Source of the DNA: Myxococcales bacterium
Lineage (GTDB): Bacteria; Myxococcota_A; Polyangia; Polyangiales; Polyangiaceae
Length of the DNA: 64,000 nt
NCBI GenBank assembly: GCA_016706225.1
Contig: JADJKB010000021.1
Span: 868,001-932,000 of the forward strand
Reading direction: 5' to 3'
Made by a program: the position numbers and the translations under genes. Within the stretch, counting starts at the first letter, position 1; every line of letters starts with the position of its first letter. This document shows, piece by piece, positions 33,659 through 41,687 of this stretch. The notes under the pieces are model-generated. The model was given only the letters and a program-made list of their open reading frames with translations, made no database searches and had not been told where the DNA came from.

Positions 33659-33985
33659 TCAGCTCTTGCCGGGGGGCGGCTCGGCGTAGGGCCCAGGTTT
33701 CTTTTCAGGTTCGAGCGGACCCTCGGGGTGCGGGTTCGGCATGGAGAGACAGACCTGAGGTTCGGGCTCGGGGCCCGCGTCGCTCTCCGGCTCGGGCGGC
33801 GGAATGGGCGACAGGCACACCTGGGGTTCCGGCTCGACCGAGAGGCACGGCTGAGGCTGCGACAAACAAGGCTGGGGCTCCCCGCCGTCGGGCGGACGGC
33901 AGCCATCTGCCGCGAGCACGGTCAACGCCGCCGCCATCAGCTTCGCGCGTCGGGCCAGGATCCGCTGGCGATCGTCGTTGCTCAT
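33659..33985 (-). CDS. Small Pro/Glu-rich protein with repeated PQxCLS motifs
   Basis: 108 residues from ATG 33985. 'LMAAALTVLAADGCRP' resembles a lipoprotein signal with lipobox ADGC preceded by basic residues. The mature part is low complexity with four copies of (P/E)PQ(P/V)CLS: PQPCLS twice, then PEPQVCLS twice, separated by Pro/Glu spacers, and a Pro/Lys-rich end. Real coding is supported by in-frame repetition and the signal-like start; no function recognised. It ends 9 bases from the convergent quinone-reductase stop and is divergent from the signal-peptidase gene. Confidence 0.6.
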   Translation of the reverse strand: MSNDDRQRILARRAKLMAAALTVLAADGCRPPDGGEPQPCLSQPQPCLSVEPEPQVCLSPIPPPEPESDAGPEPEPQVCLSMPNPHPEGPLEPEKKPGPYAEPPPGKS

Positions 33986-34054
33986 CCTTGCCCGAGGATA
34001 CACGCCCGTGGACCTCGCGGGAATGCGGCGCCTCGCGGCCGGGTTCTGAGCCAC

Positions 34055-34621
34055 ATGCCGAGCTCACCGCGAGACCCCCAGGGCCCACGGGGCTGGGTTT
34101 TCATGGCGGTCGCGTGTGCGGGTGTGCTCGTCGCACGTTCGTCCCTCGCTGACCACTATCGAGTGCCGACCGGTTCGATGCGCCCCAACGTGGTCGAGGG
34201 CGACCGCATCATCGTCGACAAACTCGCCTACGGCCTGCGAGTACCGTTCACCCACCTGCGCGTCGGCAGTCACGACGGACCGGCCCGCGGCGACGTAGTC
34301 GTGCTCGACTCGCCGGAAGATGGGCGCGTGCTCCTGAAACGCGTCGCGGCCGTTCCAGGCGACCGAGTGGCGGTGCGCCACGGCGAGGTTCTGCTGGACG
34401 GTTTGCCCGCGCGGCACACGTACACGCTAGCGCTGGACCACGACGGCGGTCCCGATCTGGACGACACGACCGTGCCAGACGACCTCTACCTGGTGCTCGG
34501 AGACAATCGGGGCAATAGCCACGACGGCCGTGCCTTCGGCCTCGTATCGCGCGACGCGATCCTGGGGCGAGCTCTCGCCGTTTGTCTGCGAGACGGCGGC
34601 TGGTTCTGGCAGCCGCTGTGA
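34055..34621 (+). CDS. lepB: Signal peptidase I
   Basis: 188 residues, a short form with one N-terminal membrane segment (about 13-28). 'PTGSMRPNVVEGDRIIVDK' carries the nucleophile Ser41; 'LLKRVAAVPGD' carries the general-base Lys95; 'LGDNRGNSHDGRAFG' is conserved box E. It removes signal peptides from exported proteins on the outer face of the inner membrane. ATG 34055 is followed at once by signal-peptidase sequence. Myxobacterial genomes usually have several type I signal peptidases, so this may not be the only one. Confidence 0.93.
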   Translation: MPSSPRDPQGPRGWVFMAVACAGVLVARSSLADHYRVPTGSMRPNVVEGDRIIVDKLAYGLRVPFTHLRVGSHDGPARGDVVVLDSPEDGRVLLKRVAAVPGDRVAVRHGEVLLDGLPARHTYTLALDHDGGPDLDDTTVPDDLYLVLGDNRGNSHDGRAFGLVSRDAILGRALAVCLRDGGWFWQPL

Positions 34622-34654
34622 ACGCCGCCGCGCGGGCCGCCGGTAGCGCGGTCC

Positions 34655-35209
34655 TCAGCCCCAGCCTCGCAGCCGGCTCTCCTCCTTGCGGTAGAGCTCG
34701 ATGGCCTCTTCGATGATGCGCTCGGCCTCGATGCGGCCGACGGGATCTTCCGCCACGATGTCTTTTCTCGCCTCGAGTGATTTGTAGTCCAGGAAAAATC
34801 GCTGGATCTCCCGGGCCAGGTGCCGAGGCAGCTCTTCGATTTCCTTGTAGTCGTTGAACGCTGGGTCGTGCAGGTGCACGGCGATGATCTTGTCGTCGGC
34901 CTTCCCACCATCGACCATGCGCACCAGCCCAATGGGCCGAGCCACCATGATGCACATCGGTTCGACCGACTCGCTGCACAAGACCAAGATGTCGAGTGGA
35001 TCCCCGTCGCCGCAGTAGGTTCGAGGGATGAAACCGTAGTTCGCAGGGTAGTGGACCGAGCTGTGCAAGATCCGATCGACCCGCAAGAGCCCGGTGGGTT
35101 TGTCGAGCTCGTATTTGACCTTCGAGCCTCGCGGGATCTCGATCAGCGCGTTGACGGCGTCGGCGGGCGACGGCGAGCGGCTCGGGAGCTCGTGCCAGGA
35201 ATGAACCAT
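34655..35209 (-). CDS. ppa: Inorganic pyrophosphatase, family I
   Basis: 184 residues. 'IEIPRGSKVKYELDKPTGLLRVDR', 'YPANYGFIPRTYCGDGDPLDILVL' (the D-x-DPxD metal-binding signature) and 'KIIAVHLHDP' are the conserved family I elements in order. It hydrolyses pyrophosphate released by biosynthetic reactions, in the cytoplasm with magnesium. It is last in a run of minus-strand genes: outer-membrane protein, cytochrome c, AgmX-like lipoprotein, ppa; the gap to the previous gene is 37 bases. Confidence 0.96.
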   Translation of the reverse strand: MVHSWHELPSRSPSPADAVNALIEIPRGSKVKYELDKPTGLLRVDRILHSSVHYPANYGFIPRTYCGDGDPLDILVLCSESVEPMCIMVARPIGLVRMVDGGKADDKIIAVHLHDPAFNDYKEIEELPRHLAREIQRFFLDYKSLEARKDIVAEDPVGRIEAERIIEEAIELYRKEESRLRGWG

Positions 35210-35246
35210 ACCCGGCAGTCTATCCGCCCGAAGGCACGGCGAGCCC

Positions 35247-35849
35247 TCATTTCGTCAGTGTGTACTTGATCGAATAACTGATGACCGTTGGGCCCTTCTT
35301 CGGTTTGTCGAACTCGACCTGCTCGAAGACCTTGACCACACAGTCGCGAAAACCGTTGCCTTTCATGGCCGTGCGCGGCTGTTTCACCGCCGCATGGCCG
35401 CCGTCGCGACCGATGTGCAGATCCACACCGAAGGTTCCACCTTTCACCGGATCGTCCACCTTCACGTAGCAGGAGCGAAAGGCGCCGAATTGGTTCTCGA
35501 GCGCCCGCAAGAACGGCGCCTTCGACGCGTCGTCGTTTGGGCCACCCCCGATGTGGAGGCCGACGTTCTCCACCTTGACCTCCGGCAAGGCGGCACCAGG
35601 CGGCGGAGGCGCGTCGACGACGGCAGGCGGAGCGCTGGCTGTCGGGGCGGCTGCCGGAGCTGGCGGTGGCACGGAGACCGGTGCGCTCGTCGCTGGAGGT
35701 GCGCTCGCCCCTTGCGCAGTGCCCTCGCCTTCGTCGGCGCGGCACACAGACTCCTTGGCCGTCTTTGCCTCGCACGGCGGACAGGAACCACAGCCTGAGA
35801 TCAGGAGGCACGAACCCAATGGCAGCGCCAGGCGACGCAGATCGAACAT
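35247..35849 (-). CDS. Lipoprotein with AgmX/PglI-like C-terminal domain
   Basis: 200 residues from ATG 35849, chosen because it gives a lipoprotein signal with lipobox LISGC (Cys about 20) followed by a CPPC motif; the longer frame upstream lacks a signal. A Pro/Ala linker (about 45-90) leads to a C-terminal domain ('FGAFRSCYVKV', 'GTFGVDLHIGRDGG', 'FRDCVVKVFEQVEF') with the two-Cys pattern of the AgmX/PglI C-terminal domain, found in gliding-motility and TonB-like myxobacterial proteins. Specific role unknown. Confidence 0.7.
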   Translation of the reverse strand: MFDLRRLALPLGSCLLISGCGSCPPCEAKTAKESVCRADEGEGTAQGASAPPATSAPVSVPPPAPAAAPTASAPPAVVDAPPPPGAALPEVKVENVGLHIGGGPNDDASKAPFLRALENQFGAFRSCYVKVDDPVKGGTFGVDLHIGRDGGHAAVKQPRTAMKGNGFRDCVVKVFEQVEFDKPKKGPTVISYSIKYTLTK

Positions 35850-35895
35850 GCGCCGCTGATAACGCCGGCGCGGGCGGCGACCAAGCCCGAAGCGT

Positions 35896-36255
35896 TCAGC
35901 GGGCCGCGGCCCCGGGATTTGCGGACTCTTCTCGCAACCGCGAGCTAACCGCCCACAGGTACTCAGCCATGGCCGAGGCATCGTCGTCGGTGAGCTGCAC
36001 GCCTTGGGTCTGACGCATCTCGGCGATCTCGTCGGCCCACTGCGCCGGCGGCACTTCGTCCGGGGACTTCAGGGTGTGGCAGCCGGCACAGGTCTGCACG
36101 TACAACGAGCGCCCCTTCGCCAGTCGCTCACCCGTGGCGCCGGGGAACTGCCCTCGAGCCCGCTCGACGTCGCTGGCATTCGCCGCGGGCAGACCTGCGG
36201 CGCAGCCAGCGAGCGCCGCAGCCATGACGATGAACGCGAAGAACCGTTTGTTCAC
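35896..36255 (-). CDS. Small c-type cytochrome lipoprotein
   Basis: 119 residues from GTG 36255, overlapping the stop of the upstream gene (GTGA), so translation is coupled. A signal with lipobox LAGC ('AAALAGCAAG', about residue 18), then a single haem-binding site 'YVQTCAGCHTLKSP' (CxxCH) near residue 52; 'EIAEMRQTQG' and 'AEYLWAVSS' supply a candidate axial Met and the closing helix. An electron carrier anchored in the periplasm. The gene is the second of the unit starting at 37103 behind a Fur-like box. Confidence 0.85.
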   Translation of the reverse strand: MNKRFFAFIVMAAALAGCAAGLPAANASDVERARGQFPGATGERLAKGRSLYVQTCAGCHTLKSPDEVPPAQWADEIAEMRQTQGVQLTDDDASAMAEYLWAVSSRLREESANPGAAAR

Positions 36256-37103
36256 AGATCCATTCCGAACAGGACGCGCACGTTGACCCGTTCGTGGTGC
36301 TCGAGATCGAGCGCCCCGTCGTCCTTTTCTTTCGCCTCCTCGCCTTTGATGGCAAAGACTTGAGGCTGAACCGTCAACGCGGTCCACCAGGCTTTCTGGG
36401 CGTAAGCAATGGACGGGCCGAGATAAAAAGCCGTGCTCTCGTACTCCTTCGCCTTCTCGAGCTCCGTCTTGGTGCGCAGCTCGACGCCGAGCACCACGTT
36501 CGGGGTCACGAAGTATCCGACACCGAGATCCGTCTCGACGGCGATTTCACGCTCAGACTCGCCTTTGGTCTCGAACTTCCACTCATGCTCACCCACGGCA
36601 TTGAAGGCAACCAGGAGGTCTCCCATGCGTTTGTCGACGATCAGCTTGAGCTCGACCTCCGCTTCGGCGGGCGCCGCCGTCCACTCGAAATAGAGGGCGG
36701 AGCCGATCGGGTCGGCAAACGAGTCGCTGAGCTTGTACTTCCACTCGTTGGAGATACCGCCGAACTCGAACCCAGACGCTCGGGTGGTCTGGCCGGTGGT
36801 GGCGTCCGTCTGATCCGCGGCGAGCGCGGTCATGTTCCAGTACCAGGCCATCTGCAAGTTTGGGACTACCCCGAACTCGAACTCCAGGCGCTGGTCGAAG
36901 CGATTGTAGAATTGGTCTCGGCCGGCCCGCCAGGTCGTCCAGGGTTCGAGCTCGACGCTGCCGGGGTTCAGCACGTTGGACTCGTGGGTGAAGGCAAAAC
37001 GTCGCTCGGATGCGCCGGCGTCCCTGGGCGAGAGAGTGGTGAAAAGGACGGAAGCGCCGAGCACGATGGCAAGGGATCGAAGGCGAAACGAGACGGCTGA
37101 CAT
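36252..37103 (-). CDS. Probable outer-membrane beta-barrel protein
   Basis: 283 residues with a signal peptide (cleavage near 'DAGAS'). The mature part alternates polar and hydrophobic residues in strands with aromatic girdles, e.g. 'SVELEPWTTWRAGRDQFYNRFDQRLEFEFG', in pieces; it ends 'VRVLFGMDL'. The pattern suggests a 10-12-stranded barrel. No transport family is certain. It shares an operon with a cytochrome c (GTGA overlap), and a Fur-like palindrome lies 36 bases upstream of its start, so iron-dependent control of an electron-transfer or metal-related outer-membrane function is a fair inference. Confidence 0.7.
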   Translation of the reverse strand: MSAVSFRLRSLAIVLGASVLFTTLSPRDAGASERRFAFTHESNVLNPGSVELEPWTTWRAGRDQFYNRFDQRLEFEFGVVPNLQMAWYWNMTALAADQTDATTGQTTRASGFEFGGISNEWKYKLSDSFADPIGSALYFEWTAAPAEAEVELKLIVDKRMGDLLVAFNAVGEHEWKFETKGESEREIAVETDLGVGYFVTPNVVLGVELRTKTELEKAKEYESTAFYLGPSIAYAQKAWWTALTVQPQVFAIKGEEAKEKDDGALDLEHHERVNVRVLFGMDL

Positions 37104-37138
37104 GCGGGTTTGCTCCTTCAGACGGGCTCACTCTGCCT

Positions 37139-37171
37139 TATTGAAAATGATTGTCAATGTCATTTTCAATA
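37139..37171. promoter_or_regulatory. Fur-like operator (33-bp palindrome)
   Basis: Perfect 12-base arms TATTGAAAATGA (37139-37150) and TCATTTTCAATA (37160-37171) around a 9-base AT-rich centre. It contains TGAAAAT-G-ATTGTCA, one mismatch per half from the Fur 7-1-7 consensus TGATAAT-N-ATTATCA. Its low GC stands out sharply. It lies between the divergent genes at 37103 and 37249 and could regulate either or both. Confidence 0.7.
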
Positions 37172-37248
37172 GGACCTACCGCCGGAAGATGATCCCGGGT
37201 AGCCGTCCCTTCAGATCGGGGCGCCGAACGGGTATGCGGAGGGCACCC

Positions 37249-38469
37249 ATGCAGGCGCGCGCGGTCTCGGCTCTGGTCTTGCTCTTGGCGGTGGGCTGCG
37301 AGCGAAAACCACAAAAGCCGCCGCCGCCGGCGAGCTCCACGCCCGCAACTTCCGGCAGCGCAGCGACCTCGGCTTCACCGCCTACCGCGAGCGCACGCAG
37401 CGTCGAGCGAGACGAGCTCATCGATGCCGGGAGTGCCACGGATGCCGGCGCGAACGCCGCCATCGAGCTGTTCGACATCGGTCCGGCAGGGCCGGCGACC
37501 GCCACGAGTCGAGGCGTCGTGCTGCTCACCCGCGACGACCAGCTGAGTGTCACGGCGTTGCCGAGCACCGTAAAAGGCGCTCCGGCTCCGGTGAGCCTCG
37601 ATGCAGGTCAGTTCGCAGCCTTCGCTCGCGGCCCGGCCGTGCTGGGGGAGCATGCATTCTGGATTTCCAAGGGGCGACTGGTCCGAGCCAAGCTCTCGGG
37701 CGGCAGGGTTGATGTACTCAGCGAGGACGCGCGGGACGGCACTCGCGTGTCGGCCGCGTCGTTCGGCGGCAAGGCGGTGGTCGCGTACATCACACGCCCC
37801 GCGAGCGCCGACGGAGATGCCGCCGCGCGCCTCTGGGTGGACGGCGGGGATCCGTTGCGCCTCTCGCCGGAGGGAGCAGCCGCCAGCAGCGTGACGCTCG
37901 CCGAGACCTCGCGAGGTGTGATGGCCTTCACCCTCGAAGGGCGCACCGCGATGACGCCGGTACACGCTCGGCTCCTGCTCGAGAAGGGCGGCAAGACGGC
38001 CCTCGATGAAGATGTCGTCGTGTGGGTGGGGGGCTCGGCACAAACCTCGACGGAAATCGTCGCGGCCGAGAGCGCAGCCGGCGAGGTCTGGGGATTCGTG
38101 GCGATCGAACGGGACGTGTCGCGCTTTGGCCTCGCGGCGCTTGCTGTGGGTGAGCGACCGAAGATGGGGGTGCCCATCACCTGGCGCATCTACCCAAATG
38201 GCCTCGATCCTGCGCCAATCTCGGTGGTGCGGGCGTGCGGCGACAGCTGGCTCGCTTACGTCAGCCCTTCGGAAGCCAAACCCGGCGCACCGCAGGAGCT
38301 GCACCTGTCGAGCCTGGCGCTCGATGGCCTCGGGCCATCTCGAGTGCTCGCGCGCGCCAAAGCTTTCGCCAACACTTCCCTCGCCGCAACGCCCGAAGGC
38401 ATCGTCGCTGCCTACACGGCGGACCATCGCACCTGGGCTGCACGCGTGCGCTGCGCAGCCAAGAAGTGA
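37249..38469 (+). CDS. Lipoprotein of unknown function, probably beta-propeller-like
   Basis: 406 residues. ATG 37249 is preferred over the in-frame ATG at 37234 because GGAGGG lies 6 bases before it. Lipobox LLAVGC at about residue 14, then a Pro/Ser/Ala-rich linker (to about 55). The rest shows repeated four-strand patterns ('GVVLLTRDDQLSVTALP', 'AFWISKGRLVRAKLSGG', 'GGKAVVAYITRP', 'EGIVAAYTADHRTWAARV') spaced like propeller blades. No enzyme motif. Divergent from the outer-membrane protein gene across the Fur-like box, so it may be iron-regulated too. Confidence 0.7.
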   Translation: MQARAVSALVLLLAVGCERKPQKPPPPASSTPATSGSAATSASPPTASARSVERDELIDAGSATDAGANAAIELFDIGPAGPATATSRGVVLLTRDDQLSVTALPSTVKGAPAPVSLDAGQFAAFARGPAVLGEHAFWISKGRLVRAKLSGGRVDVLSEDARDGTRVSAASFGGKAVVAYITRPASADGDAAARLWVDGGDPLRLSPEGAAASSVTLAETSRGVMAFTLEGRTAMTPVHARLLLEKGGKTALDEDVVVWVGGSAQTSTEIVAAESAAGEVWGFVAIERDVSRFGLAALAVGERPKMGVPITWRIYPNGLDPAPISVVRACGDSWLAYVSPSEAKPGAPQELHLSSLALDGLGPSRVLARAKAFANTSLAATPEGIVAAYTADHRTWAARVRCAAKK

Positions 38470-38640
38470 AGCTCCCACGCGGCGCAGCGGCGCGAACGGA
38501 CGCGCCCGAGTCCGGCCGGGACATCGCGTCGCGGCACCATCGGCCAGACTTGTCGTCTTTTTCACTTCCTGTGAGTCCCGCCAAATTGACAGATCAAGTG
38601 TGGGCGAAGACCGAGACACTGGCCTAGACTCGCGCCCCTG

Positions 38641-40584
38641 ATGCTGGACCAGATTCGCTCCCCCGCAAACCCGACCAAGCCGGTGATCCCCGACTGCAAG
38701 ACGCTGCCGGAATTGTTCCTCGGCCGCGTCGACCGTTCGCCTCATGCGACCACTTGGCGACGCAAGGTCGATGGGGCCTGGGTCTCCTCGACCTGGCGGG
38801 ACTTCTACGAGTCGGCTGCCGCGCTCGCGGCTTGGCTCATGGACGCGGGGCTCGCGCCCGGTGACAAGATCACCGTCGTCGGCAGCACCCGACCCGAGTG
38901 GTGCATAGCGGACATCGGCGGCCTGCTTGCCGGCGCGGTCACCGTCGGTGCCTACCCCACGCTCACCGCGGAGCAGCTCGGTTACATCTTGGAGAACTCG
39001 GACTCGCGGTTTGTGATCGTCGAGGACGGAGAGCAGCTCGATAAGGTCATCGCCGCGAAACCCGGCCTGCCAAAGCTCGAGCGCGCGTTGGTATGGGAGA
39101 CGCGCGGCATCGAAGACCAGCTGAAGAACGAGAGCTGGATTACTCCGTTCGCGGACGCGCTCACCAAGGTGCCGGAGCGCCAGCGAGTCGAGGCGAGGGT
39201 CCGCCAGATCGATCCCAAATCGACGGCCATCATCGTCTACACCAGCGGCACGACCGGCCCCCCCAAGGGGGCGATGATCTCCCACGAGAACATCGTCACG
39301 CTGCTTGGTAGCTCGACCATCATGGAGTTCGACGAGAACGACTGCGGATTGAGCTTCCTCCCCATGGCCCACGTCGCAGAACGCGTGCTGGCGTTCTACG
39401 GTCGCATCAACCACGGCATCGCCACGGCCTACGCCAGCAGCGTGCCGGCGGTGCTCGAAGAGGTGAAGGAGGTGCAACCCACCATCTTCGGCAGTGTGCC
39501 GCGCATCTTCGAGAAGGCCTACGCTCGGATTCAGAGCGAAGTGCAGAAAGCTCCGCCGGGAAAACAGAAGGCTTTTCGCTGGGCCGAGGGGGTCGGGCAT
39601 GAAGTCGTCGCGCTCTGGCAAGCAGGCAAACCCATCCCGCTCGGTCTGCGCATGAAACACGCTCTCGCGGACCGGCTGGTGTTCTCGAAGCTGCGCGCGG
39701 TCTTCGGCGGTCGGGTCCGATACTACGTCACGGGTGCCGCCCCCATTCCGCGCAAGATGTTGGAGTTCTTCTGGGCCGCAGGCTTCCCGATCTTCGAGGT
39801 CTACGGCATGACCGAATCGACGGTGGTCACCCACGTCAACCGACCTGGCGCCGTGCGCCTGGGTTCGGTGGGCAAACCCCTCGCCTTCGTCGAGGACAAG
39901 CTGGCCGAAGACGGCGAGATCTTGATCCGCGGCAAGACGGTGTTCCAAGGTTATTACAAGGCGCCGGAGGCCACGGCCGAGACCGTCGATGCGGAGGGCT
40001 GGTTGCACACCGGCGACGTCGGCAAGCGCGACGATGCCGGCTACCTCTACATCGTCGATCGCAAGAAGCACATCATCATCACCGCCGGCGGCAAGAACAT
40101 CACGCCTGCCAACATCGAGAACGAGATCAAGCACCAAGACCCGCTGATCAGCCACGTCCACGCCCATGGTGACACCCGCGCGTACGTCACTGCCATCGTC
40201 TCGGTGAGCCCCATCGAGGCCATCGAGTGGGCAAAGAGCAACGGGCTGGCCAGCGAGGAGGCCGAGCTCGAGCGGATGAAGCTCGCATTGATGCAGAACC
40301 CTCTGGCTCTGCCCGACGGCCTGAACGAGCTGATGCAGAAGGTCACCTCACAGCCCGGACTCCGCCAGCGCATCGCCGAGGCCGTGCACCGCGGGAATCA
40401 GAAGCTCTCGCGCGTGGAGCAGGTGAAGCGTGTGTACTTGCTGGAGCGCGAGTTCTCTCTGGACGAAGACGAGATCACACCGACGCTGAAGGTCAAGCGC
40501 AAGAACGTGGAAAAGAAGTTTGCGTCCACCTTCGACAAACTATACGAAAACGCGCAATTCGACATCGTCGTCATCGACAAGTAG
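38641..40584 (+). CDS. Long-chain acyl-CoA synthetase (AMP-forming)
   Basis: 647 residues, the FAA1/FadD15-like class. Adenylation motifs: 'AIIVYTSGTTGPPKGAMISHEN' in pieces (P-loop, A3), 'VYGMTES' (A5), 'GWLHTGDVGKRDDAGYLYIVDRKK' in pieces (A7/A8) and the C-terminal lysine region 'TPTLKVKRKNVEKKF' (A10). It activates fatty acids with ATP and CoA, the entry step of beta-oxidation or lipid synthesis. The ATG at 38641 is the first start. The methyltransferase gene begins 8 bases after the stop, so the two are probably co-transcribed. Confidence 0.93.
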   Translation: MLDQIRSPANPTKPVIPDCKTLPELFLGRVDRSPHATTWRRKVDGAWVSSTWRDFYESAAALAAWLMDAGLAPGDKITVVGSTRPEWCIADIGGLLAGAVTVGAYPTLTAEQLGYILENSDSRFVIVEDGEQLDKVIAAKPGLPKLERALVWETRGIEDQLKNESWITPFADALTKVPERQRVEARVRQIDPKSTAIIVYTSGTTGPPKGAMISHENIVTLLGSSTIMEFDENDCGLSFLPMAHVAERVLAFYGRINHGIATAYASSVPAVLEEVKEVQPTIFGSVPRIFEKAYARIQSEVQKAPPGKQKAFRWAEGVGHEVVALWQAGKPIPLGLRMKHALADRLVFSKLRAVFGGRVRYYVTGAAPIPRKMLEFFWAAGFPIFEVYGMTESTVVTHVNRPGAVRLGSVGKPLAFVEDKLAEDGEILIRGKTVFQGYYKAPEATAETVDAEGWLHTGDVGKRDDAGYLYIVDRKKHIIITAGGKNITPANIENEIKHQDPLISHVHAHGDTRAYVTAIVSVSPIEAIEWAKSNGLASEEAELERMKLALMQNPLALPDGLNELMQKVTSQPGLRQRIAEAVHRGNQKLSRVEQVKRVYLLEREFSLDEDEITPTLKVKRKNVEKKFASTFDKLYENAQFDIVVIDK

Positions 40585-40592
40585 CGCTCCCA

Positions 40593-41456
40593 GTGACCCG
40601 AAAAAAACAACCCAGCTCGAGCCGCAAGGCCTCGAAAAAAACTCGCAAGAAGCCGGCCAAGAAGCCCGCGTTGACGGCCAAGAACGCCGACCGGCACGTG
40701 CTCTACCAGCTCAGCGTGCAAGACGCGGAGGTCGAGGTCGATTTCCTGGATCACGTCTATCGCTCGCTGCTCGGACGCCGCCCGCAGAGCCTGTTGGAGG
40801 ATTTCTGCGGCTCCGCGCTGTTGTGTGCGGAGTGGGTTCGGCGCGGGGAGTCGCGTAAGGCCACTGGCGTCGACATCGACCCGAAAGTGCTGGCCTGGGG
40901 CAAACGACACAACGTCGCGGGCCTCGGCGAGTCGGCAAGCCGCCTGTCCTTGTTGCGGCAGGACGTTCGGAGCCCCGTGCGGGCCAAGTTCGACGTCGTG
41001 TGTGCCTTCAACTTCAGTTACTGGGTCTTCCGCACGCGCGACGAGATGCGCGCCTACTTCGCCCATGTCCGCACGTTGCTGGCCAAAGATTCGTTCTTCG
41101 CCCTCGACGCCTACGGCGGCTGGGAGGCGATCGAGCCAATGGAAGAGCGCCGCCGTATCAAGGGTGGGTTCACCTACGTCTGGGACCAAAATGGCTTCGA
41201 CCCGATCACTCACGAGGTCGTCAACTACATCCACTTCGAGTTCAAGAACGGCAGCCGCCTGAACAAGGCGTTCAGCTATCACTGGCGGTTCTGGACGCTC
41301 CCAGAGCTGCAAGAGTTGCTCGCCGAGGCAGGCTTCTCGGACGTGCAGGTGTACTGGGACTGCTCGAAGAAACCGATGGACGCCGAGGTGTTTCGGCCGC
41401 GCCTGCGCGCCCACAACCAGCCCGGCTGGCTCGCGTACATTGTCGCGCGCCGCTGA
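40593..41456 (+). CDS. Class I SAM-dependent methyltransferase with Lys-rich N-terminus
   Basis: 287 residues from GTG 40593, 8 bases after the ligase stop. The first 35 residues are unusually basic (RKASKKTRKKPAKK), suggesting an RNA- or DNA-contacting tail. 'LLEDFCGSALLCAEWVRRG' is motif I, 'GVDIDPKVLAWGKRHN' motif II and 'KFDVVCAFNFSYWVF' motif IV; the rest is typical of class I enzymes, with the C-terminal strand pair 'FSDVQVYWD'. The substrate is unknown. The pairing with an acyl-CoA ligase does not indicate one. Confidence 0.85.
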   Translation: MTRKKQPSSSRKASKKTRKKPAKKPALTAKNADRHVLYQLSVQDAEVEVDFLDHVYRSLLGRRPQSLLEDFCGSALLCAEWVRRGESRKATGVDIDPKVLAWGKRHNVAGLGESASRLSLLRQDVRSPVRAKFDVVCAFNFSYWVFRTRDEMRAYFAHVRTLLAKDSFFALDAYGGWEAIEPMEERRRIKGGFTYVWDQNGFDPITHEVVNYIHFEFKNGSRLNKAFSYHWRFWTLPELQELLAEAGFSDVQVYWDCSKKPMDAEVFRPRLRAHNQPGWLAYIVARR

Positions 41457-41687
41457 GCTCTGCTGAGCGCCTCCGCTCGCGCCGCCTGGCCCCTCCCCCT
41501 TCCACGCCCGCACAACGGCGCACCCGCTCGGTGCTCCGAGCGGAGAACCGCCGTGCGGCCGCAGGGCGCTCTCGACGTGCTCAGCCAGGCTTGCCTGCCT
41601 AGGGTCGATGGCGTATCGCAGCTGCGCGGCTCGAGCCGGAGCGCACCCGCTAGAGGGACGCCATCGGCCACCAACTAGGAGAGAACC

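Noticed and set aside
37375..40167. 930-residue open frame on the minus strand
   Set aside because: Antisense to the conserved lipoprotein and acyl-CoA ligase genes; Arg/Asp/His-rich composition typical of reverse frames in high-GC DNA; no motif.
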